Assembly: GCA_963649295.1 (NCBI GenBank)
Contig: CAVJHK010000008.1
Location: 1-53,374 of the forward strand
DNA length: 53,374 bases
Origin: RGIG3528 sp963649295
GTDB lineage: Bacteria > Bacillota > Clostridia > Lachnospirales > Lachnospiraceae
Direction: 5' to 3'
The translations under genes and the position numbers were made by a program. How positions within the stretch are numbered: the stretch's first letter is position 1; every line of letters begins with the position of its first letter. The notes beneath the pieces were generated by a model. It saw nothing but the letters and a program-made list of their open reading frames with translations. It was not told where the DNA came from and did not search any database. Of the stretch, positions 44,166 through 52,763 are shown one piece after another.

Positions 44166-45083
44166 TTACATCGACTCCTTTATATCCTTTCTCATATTGA
44201 TTACGGCCTGTCTTGCTGCTTCTCCGAAGTTCTTTTCGCCGTAATTCTTATATTCTTCCTGCTTGTATGCGGCGATTATTCCGCGTGAGGAATTGATTAT
44301 TGCACCGAGTCCGTCGGGATTAAAAAATACTTTTAAATCCTTCCCTTGTCCGCCCTGTGCTCCGTATCCGGGAACGAGAATATAATTTTTCGGCATCATC
44401 TTACGAAGCACCTTGCCGATTTCCGGATAAGTTGCGCCCACAACCGCCCCCACATTCGAATAATCGCGTGTTTCGGTCATCTCGCCCCATTCCCTTACAC
44501 GCTTTGCGACATGCACATAAAGAGGTTCTCCGTCAATTTCCCTGTCCTGAAACTCTCCGCTTGAAGGATTTGACGTTTTTACAAGAACAAAAATTCCCTT
44601 GTCAAAAGTATTGCAAACTTCCAAAAAAGGCTTTATTCCGTCGGTTCCGAGATAAGGATTTACCGTTGCCATATCGGCTCCGAAGGGCTCATATTGTTTT
44701 CCCAAAATATCGACTTTCCCGAGATGTGCCGTCGCATATGCGCTGCTGGTTGAGCCTATATCTCCGCGCTTTACGTCGGCAATTACGATTAAGCCTTTTG
44801 ATGCGGCATACTTAATCGTCTTTTCGTATATGATAAGTCCCGGGATTCCGAATTGCTCATACATTGCGATTTGCGGTTTAACCGCGGGCACAAGGTCATA
44901 TACCGAGTCGATAAGTATTTTGTTGTATTCAAAAACAGCATCGCAAACGGCATCTATTGTATCCCCGTATTTTTCGGTTGCCTCATCAATCAAAAATTTC
45001 GGTACAAAATTCTGCATGGGGTCAAGTCCCACAACAATCGGCGCGTCCTTTTTTACAATTTCGTCAATCAGTCTTTCTATCAT
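44166..45083 (-). CDS. pyrF: Orotidine 5'-phosphate decarboxylase
   Basis: About 305 residues, the longer bacterial subgroup. Active-site motifs: VGLDPMQN near the start, IADVKRGDIGST (catalytic DxKxxD, about 92-103) and VPGYGAQGG near 235. Last step of UMP synthesis. Start ATG 45083 fits the GGAG site nine bases upstream; it overlaps the pyrC end by 20 bases. Confidence 0.96.
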   Translation of the reverse strand: MIERLIDEIVKKDAPIVVGLDPMQNFVPKFLIDEATEKYGDTIDAVCDAVFEYNKILIDSVYDLVPAVKPQIAMYEQFGIPGLIIYEKTIKYAASKGLIVIADVKRGDIGSTSSAYATAHLGKVDILGKQYEPFGADMATVNPYLGTDGIKPFLEVCNTFDKGIFVLVKTSNPSSGEFQDREIDGEPLYVHVAKRVREWGEMTETRDYSNVGAVVGATYPEIGKVLRKMMPKNYILVPGYGAQGGQGKDLKVFFNPDGLGAIINSSRGIIAAYKQEEYKNYGEKNFGEAARQAVINMRKDIKESM

Positions 45084-46491
45084 AAACAATTTCTCCTTTT
45101 ACAATTGTATATTGTACTCTTCCCGATACCCTTTTGCCTGCAAACGGTGTATTTGTGCCTTTTGATTTAAACTCTGTCGGGTCAATTTCATATTCTTCCG
45201 TAAGGTCGCAAATTGCAATATCAGCTGTGTCTCCGATACCGATACCGCCGCCCGGTATTTTTATCTTTCCCGCATTTAAAATTTCTGCGGGGCGCGTACT
45301 CATCATTTTTATGAGGCTTAAAAGAGAAACCCTGCCCGTCTTTACAAGTGCCGTATAACATACGGGGAACGAAGTTTCAAGTCCCACTATTCCGAACGGT
45401 GCCACTCGCATCGATTTATCTTTTTCTTCTTTCGAGTGTGGTGCATGATCTGTCGAAATAACGTCTATCGTGCCTTCACATAAGGCATCTATCAGCGCAT
45501 CGCGGTCTTTTATAGTTCTAAGCGGCGGATTCATTTTATAATTTCCGTCATCCGACAAAATATCGTCTTCAGTAAGAGCTATATAATGAGGACAGGTTTC
45601 TGCCGTGACAAAATCATACTTTTTCTTTGCTTCCCTTATTATTTTAACCGCTCCCTCCGTCGTGCAATGACAAAGATGAAGCCGGGTGCGGGATACAGCC
45701 GAAAGCTCAATATCCCGCTCTTCTATTTTTTCTTCCGCTATATTTTTGATACCGGGGAGATCAAGCTCATTCGCCCGTTTTCCGTAATTCATCACACCGC
45801 CGTTTACAAGATTTATGTCTTCGCAATGGTCAAATATCGGAATATCGTTTTGATTTGCGATTTCAGCCGCCCTTTTCATGAGACGTTCATCCATAACCGA
45901 TTTTCCGTCATCGCTTATTGCAACAGCTCCCGCTTCCTTCATTCCCTTAATGTCGGTAAGCTCTTTTCCGTTTTCTCCGACTGTAATCGCACCGATTACA
46001 AGAGTATTCACGCACGCGTCTTCTTTTATTTTATTTATTATGTCAGTGACTTTTTGGGGGTTATCGATTACGGGGGAAGTATTCGGCATCATGCAGACCG
46101 TTGTATATCCGCCTGCAGCAGCAGCACGTGCTCCCGTTTTTATTGTTTCCTTATATTCAAATCCCGGTTCCCTAAAATGCACATGCAAATCGATAAATCC
46201 CGGAAAGACATAAAGTCCCGCAGCATCGATTACTGTCATATCCGTGTCAACATGTGAAAAACAGACGTTGGCATTGGCACCGGCATTAATATTACCGTTA
46301 TAGTCGGCATTAACATTGTCATAATCGTTACCGTTATCGTTATTGTCAAGTCCGAGATTTGCATTTCGTATTTCATCACTCTCATAAATTCCCGAAATTT
46401 TTCCGTTTTCAACAAATATATCAAAAATCCCGTCAATATTGTTTCTCGGATCGACCACATGTCCGTTTTTTATCATCAGTCTCTTATTCAT
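45064..46491 (-). CDS. pyrC: Dihydroorotase with an Asn/Asp-rich insertion
   Basis: 475 residues against about 430 for PyrC class I. Metal motif DLHVHFREPG (about 99-108), carbamoyl-Lys/His regions and STDHAPHSKEE (about 340) are intact. The N-terminal beta-sandwich is broken by a low-complexity insert at about residues 45-78, composed of N, D, G, Y and A (coded within 46260-46357). It closes dihydroorotate in pyrimidine synthesis. CGGAGG precedes the ATG. Confidence 0.95.
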   Translation of the reverse strand: MNKRLMIKNGHVVDPRNNIDGIFDIFVENGKISGIYESDEIRNANLGLDNNDNGNDYDNVNADYNGNINAGANANVCFSHVDTDMTVIDAAGLYVFPGFIDLHVHFREPGFEYKETIKTGARAAAAGGYTTVCMMPNTSPVIDNPQKVTDIINKIKEDACVNTLVIGAITVGENGKELTDIKGMKEAGAVAISDDGKSVMDERLMKRAAEIANQNDIPIFDHCEDINLVNGGVMNYGKRANELDLPGIKNIAEEKIEERDIELSAVSRTRLHLCHCTTEGAVKIIREAKKKYDFVTAETCPHYIALTEDDILSDDGNYKMNPPLRTIKDRDALIDALCEGTIDVISTDHAPHSKEEKDKSMRVAPFGIVGLETSFPVCYTALVKTGRVSLLSLIKMMSTRPAEILNAGKIKIPGGGIGIGDTADIAICDLTEEYEIDPTEFKSKGTNTPFAGKRVSGRVQYTIVKGEIVYDRKTD

Positions 46492-47233
46492 AAGAAACCT
46501 CCGTCAAAAACAGCCCCTTTGGGTCTATCGCAAGAGGTGCAAGGTCACGGTTTCCCGTTTCAAGAATTTCTTTTATACGGTCAAGAGGAGTTTCACCTGT
46601 TCCCACGCTTATCAAAAATGCAACAATTATTCTTGCCATATTCGGCCAAAAATCATCCGCCGTAATATTAAATGAAATTTCGTTTCCGCCCGCATAAATA
46701 TCAAGCGAATAAATTTCCCGTTCCGTCGATTTTTTTTGCTTTCTGTTGTCGGAAAATCCCCTAAAATCATGCTTCCCGATAAGATATGCCGCTGCATCCC
46801 GCATTTTATTTACATCCGGGCGCTTAAAACAATAATAATTATATTTTCTGTCAAACACACTCGGTACGTCGCCCACGGTCACATGATACTCAAATGTGAA
46901 TTTCTTTGCATTAAACGCGGGATGAAAACGTAAATCCGCATCGGTCACATCAAGCACAGCTATATCACGGGGCAGATAGCGGTTTAAATATTGTTTGATT
47001 TCGGTTGTGCTCCTCTTTGATTCCGTTTTAAACGTACATACCTGGGCGAGCGCATGAACGCCCGCTTCCGTACGTATCGCAAAAATAAGTTCAACAGGCA
47101 CTTTTTCCATTTCCGTCAAAACCTGCGATATTTTGTCGCCAATCGAGCTTTTGTCGTGCATTCCCGCTTTTGCAATCACGTTTCCGTCATATCTCGAGCC
47201 GTCATATTCTATTGTTAATTTTATGTTTCTCAT
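46484..47233 (-). CDS. TruA-like tRNA pseudouridine synthase with RTE in place of RTD
   Basis: 249 residues. Fold and motifs are TruA-like: KLTIEYDGSRYDG, AGVHALAQV, LPRDIAV, FHPAFNAKKFTFEYHV and FSDNRKQKK-like RGFSDN. The catalytic Asp of the RTDAGVHA motif is Glu here (RTEAGVHA, residue 56, codon 47066-47068), and the GWQ after YDG is missing. I recall a clostridial paralog group with RTE; canonical U38-40 modification is doubtful. ATG at 47233 overlaps the amidase stop (ATGA), with GGAG upstream. Confidence 0.85.
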   Translation of the reverse strand: MRNIKLTIEYDGSRYDGNVIAKAGMHDKSSIGDKISQVLTEMEKVPVELIFAIRTEAGVHALAQVCTFKTESKRSTTEIKQYLNRYLPRDIAVLDVTDADLRFHPAFNAKKFTFEYHVTVGDVPSVFDRKYNYYCFKRPDVNKMRDAAAYLIGKHDFRGFSDNRKQKKSTEREIYSLDIYAGGNEISFNITADDFWPNMARIIVAFLISVGTGETPLDRIKEILETGNRDLAPLAIDPKGLFLTEVSYE

Positions 47234-48156
47234 TTGTCGATCTCCGCAAAATAAGCATCTATTCCGTCGCAAACAGACGTAACGATAAGCTTTTGATATT
47301 CTTCTTCGGCAAGCTTTTCTGCCTCTTCATAATTTGTCATATATCCGAATTGCATGATGCATACGGGCATTTTTGCCCAGTTTATCATGGTAATTTCGTT
47401 ATTTCCGTATTGATAAGCTCTTTTTCTTGCGCCCGTGGCACCTGTCACCGAAGTAAGGATTTTATCCGCAAGCGTTTCGCTTTTTGTAATATTTTCCGGA
47501 TCCACATAAGGATTATCGGACGCCGGAATTTGCGCATACATTCCCTTTACGCTTTGGTCATCAAAGGCATCTGTCTGGATTCCCACAAGAATCTCGGCAT
47601 TTGCCTCGTTTGCGATAAGTGCCCGTTCCTTGTTTGACACGTCAACCTCATTTGATTCACGCGTCATTATGACCGTATATCCGCGGCTTTTCAGTTCATC
47701 CTTTATTAAATCCGCCACACACATGTTCCATTGAAACTCGTTTGTGTAATCATATACGCTTATTGCTCCCGTCGAACTCATTTTGGATGCGGTTTTTGCT
47801 GCACCTTCCGCAATTTCCTCCTGCTCCGTGTTTGTTTTCATCTGATGTCCGGGATCAAGGCATACGATATGCGAAATCCCGGTTGTGGGGATAACAGTCG
47901 GCGTAACAGTCACAATTACGGGTTCATTTGTAACAATCGGTTCATTTGTAATCATCGGCGTTATATTTTCAACCGGCGCCAAAGTAATTTCGCCGGTCGG
48001 TATTATCGCCCCCGTCACATCCACATATTTATCGTTATCATTTTTATTTATTCCCGTCTTATCGTTTATAACGGTCACAATACCCAAAAATAATGTTACC
48101 GCGAGCAAAATTATCACAGACGCAAAGGTAAGTGTTGTTTTTATATTTCCGTGCAT
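47230..48156 (-). CDS. N-acetylmuramoyl-L-alanine amidase-like protein, probably inactive
   Basis: 308 residues. One membrane anchor (about 12-30), a Thr/Pro/Val-rich linker (45-93) and an Amidase_3 domain of the clostridial type (CLDPGHQMK, then EEIAEGAAKTASK). Zinc ligands His104 and Glu140 are present. The third ligand position is Gln194 (VGIQTDAF, usual IHANGS) and the catalytic Glu position is Gln269 (MQFGYMTN, usual MEMGYMSN). It may be a non-catalytic peptidoglycan-binding protein. GCGGAGGA precedes the ATG. First gene of the truA-pyrC-pyrF unit. Confidence 0.85.
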   Translation of the reverse strand: MHGNIKTTLTFASVIILLAVTLFLGIVTVINDKTGINKNDNDKYVDVTGAIIPTGEITLAPVENITPMITNEPIVTNEPVIVTVTPTVIPTTGISHIVCLDPGHQMKTNTEQEEIAEGAAKTASKMSSTGAISVYDYTNEFQWNMCVADLIKDELKSRGYTVIMTRESNEVDVSNKERALIANEANAEILVGIQTDAFDDQSVKGMYAQIPASDNPYVDPENITKSETLADKILTSVTGATGARKRAYQYGNNEITMINWAKMPVCIMQFGYMTNYEEAEKLAEEEYQKLIVTSVCDGIDAYFAEIDK

Positions 48157-48195
48157 TTTTTGTCCTCCGCTTCAGATTATCACTTAAACCTTATA

Positions 48196-48224
48196 ATGAT
48201 ACCATTATTTTATTTTTTTGTCAC
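48196..48224 (-). promoter_or_regulatory. Promoter of the amidase-truA-pyrC-pyrF operon
   Basis: On the minus strand, GTGACA (48219-48224), 17 bases and TATCAT (48196-48201), with TGG before the -10 (extended). Confidence 0.62.
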
Positions 48225-48321
48225 CTTAAGCGGATCAAAAACTTCTCAAGACATTTTTTTGCACATAACGAATTTTTTACACAAGGCGGACTTTTACATA
48301 AAGCTTACTTTTTGCATAAAA

Positions 48322-48352
48322 CAAAAGAGGCCTGAATAAATCAGACCTCTTT
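48322..48352 (-). terminator. Terminator after tRNA-Thr
   Basis: 10-bp stem AGAGGTCTGA/TCAGGCCTCT (one G-U) with a 5-base loop and TTTTGTTTT behind it on the minus strand. Confidence 0.85.
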
Positions 48353-48358
48353 GTCTAA

Positions 48359-48431
<73 letters not shown>

Positions 48432-48596
48432 TTATGTAAGTTTTCCCTACGAGCGGAAATATTACCACAGTTTATGCTTTCTTGTCAAGCATATTTATTT
48501 GGTACTCCCGGCAAAAAATATTGCATTGATTGCGGATAAAATTAAGTGCGGACAAAAATTAAGCGTGAATTAAAATCAATTGCGGAAAAACATATT

Positions 48597-49352
48597 TTAC
48601 CCTCTTTGGCGCACGATTTCATATGCCAAAATTCCCATTGCGACAGAAGCGTTTAACGAATCGATCCGGCCCTTCATCGGAATTGATGCCACAAAATCGC
48701 AATTTTCCTTTACAAGTCTCGATACGCCTTCACCTTCACTTCCGATTACAAGTCCTATCGGACCCTTCAAATCAAGGTCGTACATTCTTGTGCCGCCCAT
48801 GTCGGCACAAACAAACCAAAGTCCTTTATCTTTAAGCTCCTTCATCGTGTTCACGATATTCGTAACCTTTGCGACAGGCATATAATTGAGTGCTCCGGCA
48901 GACGTCTTCGCAACCGTCCCCGTAAGGCCGACAGCCCTGTGCTTCGGAATAATTATTCCGTGTGCCCCCGCCTGCTCCGCAGTTCTTATTATTGCCCCAA
49001 GATTATGCGGATCCTCGATTCCGTCAAGAATAATTATAAAAGGATCCTCGTTTTTTTCTTTTGCCCTTTTCAAAATATCGTCAACTTCCGCATAATCATA
49101 TGCCGCAGTAATCGCAATTACACCCTGATGCTTTTTGGTTTCGCTTAAAAAATCCAGGCGCTCCTTTGACACAAAATTAATGATCGTGTCCTTTTTACGT
49201 GCTTCCCTAACAATTGTTTGGACAGGGCCGTCCTTGCAGCCGTCAAGCACAAAAAGCTTGTCGACCGTTTTCCCCGATCTGAATGCCTCCAGCACGGCAT
49301 TTCTTCCTTCTATCTTTGTTTCGTTAACAAATTCATTTGCATTTTCGTTCAT
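48597..49352 (-). CDS. rlmB: TrmH/SpoU-family rRNA 2'-O-methyltransferase (RlmB type)
   Basis: 251 residues. SPOUT knot motifs: NLGAIIRTAEQAG (about 110-122), VIGSEGEGVSRLV (about 200-212) and SLNASVAMGILAYE at the end. The N-terminal substrate-binding domain begins IEGRNAVLEAF. RlmB methylates G2251 of 23S rRNA. Start ATG 49352 overlaps the mrnC stop (ATGA); a frame from 49394 is unlikely. Confidence 0.93.
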   Translation of the reverse strand: MNENANEFVNETKIEGRNAVLEAFRSGKTVDKLFVLDGCKDGPVQTIVREARKKDTIINFVSKERLDFLSETKKHQGVIAITAAYDYAEVDDILKRAKEKNEDPFIIILDGIEDPHNLGAIIRTAEQAGAHGIIIPKHRAVGLTGTVAKTSAGALNYMPVAKVTNIVNTMKELKDKGLWFVCADMGGTRMYDLDLKGPIGLVIGSEGEGVSRLVKENCDFVASIPMKGRIDSLNASVAMGILAYEIVRQRG

Positions 49353-49789
49353 TTTTGTTCCGTTTCCTGTTCTGTGACTTCCAAAGAGTCCCATCCCATA
49401 TGTATGATTTCATACATTCTTTTGTACTCTTTTTTTAGATAAAGCCAGCCGATTAGCGCTTCAAATCCCGTCGCCTTGTGATATTCTCCGAGCGTGGCGC
49501 TTTTTGACGGCGAATAACTCTTTGCATTTCTGCCTTTTCTGTATATGTTTTGTTCCGTTTCGGTTAATTTGTCAAAAATATTTGTTATAATCTTTGCCTG
49601 CGTCACCGCTTTCGCAAAATATGTTGCCTTTCTGTTCAGCTTATCCACAGGCATTGCGCCGTTTGACAATAAACACGTCCTGATCGTAAGCTCATATACC
49701 GAATCTCCTATATATGCAAGGTCAAGCGGCGGAAACATGTCCGCGTCCGTCTCCGGGAGATTAAATTCAAGAATCAAATCCGTAATCAC
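49349..49789 (-). CDS. mrnC: Mini-ribonuclease III
   Basis: About 146 residues. RNase III catalytic fold without a dsRNA-binding domain: LAYIGDSVYELTIR (about 23-36) and ATGFEALIGWLYL near residue 110. It matures 23S rRNA in Firmicutes. I take GTG at 49789, which follows AAGGAG by 6 bases, as the start; an upstream TTG (49807) would overlap cysS. Between cysS and rlmB, the usual order. Confidence 0.93.
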   Translation of the reverse strand: MITDLILEFNLPETDADMFPPLDLAYIGDSVYELTIRTCLLSNGAMPVDKLNRKATYFAKAVTQAKIITNIFDKLTETEQNIYRKGRNAKSYSPSKSATLGEYHKATGFEALIGWLYLKKEYKRMYEIIHMGWDSLEVTEQETEQK

Positions 49790-49799
49790 ACTTATCTCC

Positions 49800-51335
49800 T
49801 TAAACAATCGTCCAAACGGTGCCCTCTCGTGTGTCCTTTATTTCGACATTTCTGCTCTTTAATTCATCTCTTATTGCATCCGCTGCCGCAAAGTCCTTGT
49901 TTTTCTTTGCTTCTTTTCTTTCTTCTATCTTTTTGTTTATAAATTCAAGAAGTTCGGGATCGATATCCTGATTTTCCTTTTCTTCCGAATCTCTCGTAAG
50001 CGACAAAGAAAGCACAGCGTCAAGCGCACTTACAAGCATAAGACGCGTAAATATGTTTACGTCCGCCGACAATATATCATAAAGCACGGTAAGTCCCGAC
50101 GAAGTATTTATATCATTTCCCACAGCCGCAAGGAATTTGTCAATATATTCAAGATAAAATTCCGTATCAAGCTCTGTGCCTGCAGCAGCTTTTTTGACTT
50201 CCGAATTCACATCGAGATCGTCATGCACAGCCTTTTTTCTTGCATTTTCAATTTTTGCTGAGATTTCAGCTATTCTTTTCTCATCTAACTCAGTTTCTTT
50301 TTTGAGAGCTGTCACACGCTTTACAAGCTTTTCATATGCATTTTTGACATTCGAAAGAGCATCATAAGAAAACTCGAGCGGCTTTCTGTAATGCGATTGC
50401 AGGCAAAAAAGTCTGTAAACCATTGGGTCAAAGCCTTTTTCCGTCAAAACCGAAACCGTCAAAAATTCACCCTTTGATTTGCTCATTTTTCCTGTTCTGT
50501 CATTTAAGTGATGCACATGGAACCAGTAATTTACCCATTTGTGGCCGAGATAGCTCTCGCTTTGCGCAATTTCGTTTGTATGATGCGGGAACATATTGTC
50601 AACACCGCCGCAATGAATGTCCATATATTCACCGAGGTGCTTCATGCTTATGCACGAGCACTCTATATGCCATCCGGGATATCCGACGCCCCAGGGGCTG
50701 TCCCACTTTAAAGCCTGGTCTTCAAATTTTGACTTGGTAAACCAAAGCACAAAGTCGTTTTTGTTTCTCTTGTTCCTGTCCTCCGTAACATCGTCACGCA
50801 CGCCGACAAGAAGCTCTTCTTCGTTTTGATTGCCGAAAACATAATAATTCTTAAGCTTTGACGTATCAAAATATACATTTTCGCCCGCTTTATATGCATA
50901 TCCCTTTTCAAGGAGCACCTCTATCATATGAATGAACTCGGGGATGCAATTTGTTGCGGGCTCCACAACATCAGGGCGCTTTATGTTGAGTTTCTTACAG
51001 TCTTCCATAAAAGCATCCGTATAATATGCGGCAATTTCCATTACCGTCTTGTGTTCACGCTTTGCGCCCTTAATCATCTTGTCTTCGCCGGTGTCGGCAT
51101 CGCTCGAAAGATGCCCGACGTCTGTAATGTTCATGACACGTTTTACGTTATAGCCGGCAAACTTAAGTGTCTTTTCAAGCACATCTTCCATTATATAGCT
51201 TCGCAAATTTCCGATATGAGCAAAATGATAAACCGTAGGACCGCATGTATACATAGAAATTTCACCGGGTACATTCGGCACAAGTTTTTCCGTTTTTCTT
51301 GTAAGTGTATTAAAAAGCTGAATTTTATTTTCCAT
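49800..51335 (-). CDS. cysS: Cysteinyl-tRNA synthetase
   Basis: 511 residues, class I. Zn ligands in TCGPTVY and HIECSC...PHHTNE, HIGN in place of HIGH (about 36-39), and KMSKSKGE (about 270-277). It also has an insert after the catalytic part and a C-terminal anticodon domain. No T-box leader precedes it, since it is internal to the ispF-cysE-cysS unit. Confidence 0.97.
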   Translation of the reverse strand: MENKIQLFNTLTRKTEKLVPNVPGEISMYTCGPTVYHFAHIGNLRSYIMEDVLEKTLKFAGYNVKRVMNITDVGHLSSDADTGEDKMIKGAKREHKTVMEIAAYYTDAFMEDCKKLNIKRPDVVEPATNCIPEFIHMIEVLLEKGYAYKAGENVYFDTSKLKNYYVFGNQNEEELLVGVRDDVTEDRNKRNKNDFVLWFTKSKFEDQALKWDSPWGVGYPGWHIECSCISMKHLGEYMDIHCGGVDNMFPHHTNEIAQSESYLGHKWVNYWFHVHHLNDRTGKMSKSKGEFLTVSVLTEKGFDPMVYRLFCLQSHYRKPLEFSYDALSNVKNAYEKLVKRVTALKKETELDEKRIAEISAKIENARKKAVHDDLDVNSEVKKAAAGTELDTEFYLEYIDKFLAAVGNDINTSSGLTVLYDILSADVNIFTRLMLVSALDAVLSLSLTRDSEEKENQDIDPELLEFINKKIEERKEAKKNKDFAAADAIRDELKSRNVEIKDTREGTVWTIV

Positions 51336-51980
51336 TTAATTTTTCCTCATGCTTTCGACAAGCTCTTTAAGCTCCATATAATCCTTTTTTAACTGCTCGA
51401 TATCGTTTTTGACGGGATCGGGAAGATGCACCTGATCCATGTCCTCACGCGGCACTCTCACGTTGTCGCGCTTCACTATTCTTCCCGGAACACCGACCAC
51501 CGTTGAATTCGGCGGCACTTCGCTAAGAACAACAGATCCCGCACCGATTTTTGAATTGTCACCGACGGTAAAGCTTCCGAGCACCTTTGCTCCCGCAGAG
51601 ATCATTACGTTGTTGCCTATTGTGGGATGTCGTTTTCCCTGTTCCTTGCCGGTGCCTCCGAGAGTCACTCCCTGGTAAAGCGTGACATTGTCACCGATTA
51701 TTGTTGTTTCGCCTATTATTACGCCCGTACCGTGATCGATAAAAAGTCCTTTTCCGATCTTTGCGCCCGGGTGAATTTCTATTCCCGTCCTGTGAGCCGT
51801 ACGCTGCGAATACCATCTCGCAAGAAAATAAAATTTGTGTTCATAAAGCCAATGTGCTCTTCTGTGTCTGAGTATTGCTCTGAATGACGGATACAAAAGC
51901 ACTTCAAGTGAGCTCTTTACCGCAGGATCGCGTTCCTTTATTACGGCGACCTCTTCCTTAAATGTTTTAAAAAATCCCAT
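51336..51980 (-). CDS. cysE: Serine O-acetyltransferase
   Basis: 214 residues. Left-handed beta-helix with DHGTGVIIGETTIIGDNV (about 83-100, catalytic His) and GAKVLGSFTVGDN. It makes O-acetylserine for cysteine synthesis. Its stop abuts cysS, so cysteine supply and cysteinyl-tRNA formation are co-expressed. Confidence 0.96.
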   Translation of the reverse strand: MGFFKTFKEEVAVIKERDPAVKSSLEVLLYPSFRAILRHRRAHWLYEHKFYFLARWYSQRTAHRTGIEIHPGAKIGKGLFIDHGTGVIIGETTIIGDNVTLYQGVTLGGTGKEQGKRHPTIGNNVMISAGAKVLGSFTVGDNSKIGAGSVVLSEVPPNSTVVGVPGRIVKRDNVRVPREDMDQVHLPDPVKNDIEQLKKDYMELKELVESMRKN

Positions 51981-51992
51981 GGTTTCTCCTTT

Positions 51993-52607
51993 TTACATAT
52001 CGTGATTGTTCTTTAAGCAGCCCGTACAGCCCGAACAACCGCCGCATGATGCGCCGGATATGTGGGATCTTTTTTCCGATCCGAAGGAATCGTAGTCATA
52101 CATATTCAAATCCAAATCAAAATTTTTGGCGTCACGTACGCTTTCAATAAGGCATACCGCCTGGGCGGCAATCCCGAGCCCCGTGCCCGTAAACCCGAGT
52201 CCTTCCTCGGTTGTGGCTTTAATATTAACCTGAGAAACATTGATATTTAACGTATTTGCTATATTTTCGCGCATTTCAGCGATATGTGCGGCAAGCTTCG
52301 GTTTTTGGCAAATTATGGTTGCATCGATATTTTCTATGACAAAAAGGTCTTTGAGTAGTATATCCCGCACCTTTGAAAGCAAAACAAGGCTCGAAATATC
52401 TTTATATTGATCGTCGGAATCCGGAAAGTGCCTTCCTATGTCGCCGAGCGCCGCAGCACCGAGCAATGCATCCATTATCGCATGCGTAAGCACATCCGCA
52501 TCCGAATGCCCAAGCAGGCCCTTTTCGTACGGCACCAAAACACCGCCCAAAATAAGCGGCCTGTTTTCCGTAAGTTTATGCACATCATATCCCGTTCCGA
52601 TTCTCAT
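51993..52607 (-). CDS. ispF: MEcPP synthase IspF with a Cys-rich C-terminal tail
   Basis: 204 residues; the catalytic core ends near 157, the normal length. Core motifs: GYDVHKL (Asp, His), LLGHSDADVLTHAIMDALLG (metal His) and ATTEEGLGFTG. The extra tail (158-204) has DYDSFGSEKRSH and ends with Cys188, 191, 194 and 197 in CxxCxxCxxC. IspF makes the cyclic diphosphate of the MEP isoprenoid pathway. Start ATG 52607 (MRIGTGYDVH) is preferred to 52619. First gene of the ispF-cysE-cysS-mrnC-rlmB operon. Confidence 0.96.
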   Translation of the reverse strand: MRIGTGYDVHKLTENRPLILGGVLVPYEKGLLGHSDADVLTHAIMDALLGAAALGDIGRHFPDSDDQYKDISSLVLLSKVRDILLKDLFVIENIDATIICQKPKLAAHIAEMRENIANTLNINVSQVNIKATTEEGLGFTGTGLGIAAQAVCLIESVRDAKNFDLDLNMYDYDSFGSEKRSHISGASCGGCSGCTGCLKNNHDM

Positions 52608-52653
52608 ACAAAACCTCATTTTTTCTTTTATCGAGTCCCAAACCTAACAGTAT

Positions 52654-52682
52654 ATTAAATCACGGATATGCATTTTTTGCAA
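52654..52682 (-). promoter_or_regulatory. Promoter candidate for the ispF operon
   Basis: On the minus strand, TTGCAA (52677-52682), 17 bases and TTTAAT (52654-52659), about 45 bases before the start codon. Confidence 0.45.
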
Positions 52683-52697
52683 GAAAAACAACTGAAC

Positions 52698-52723
52698 AAA
52701 AAAGAACCGTCCGAAAACGGTTC
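52698..52723 (-). terminator. Intrinsic terminator after the 52764 gene
   Basis: 7-bp stem GAACCGT/ACGGTTC with loop TTTCGG, then six Ts on the minus strand. Confidence 0.85.
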
Positions 52724-52763
52724 AAAATTTGTAAAGATTTGCCCGCAAGTCTTTACATCTGTT

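Noticed and set aside
45586..46257. 223-residue plus-strand reading frame
   Set aside because: Antisense shadow of pyrC, with codon use set by the real gene.
48485..48596. Imperfect AT-rich repeats before rlmB stop
   Set aside because: Two or three partial TTGCGGA-type words; too degenerate to call a repeat.
51336..52700. T-box leader for cysE-cysS
   Set aside because: The genes are internal to an operon with at most 12 bases between them, and the region before ispF is too short and lacks T-box text.
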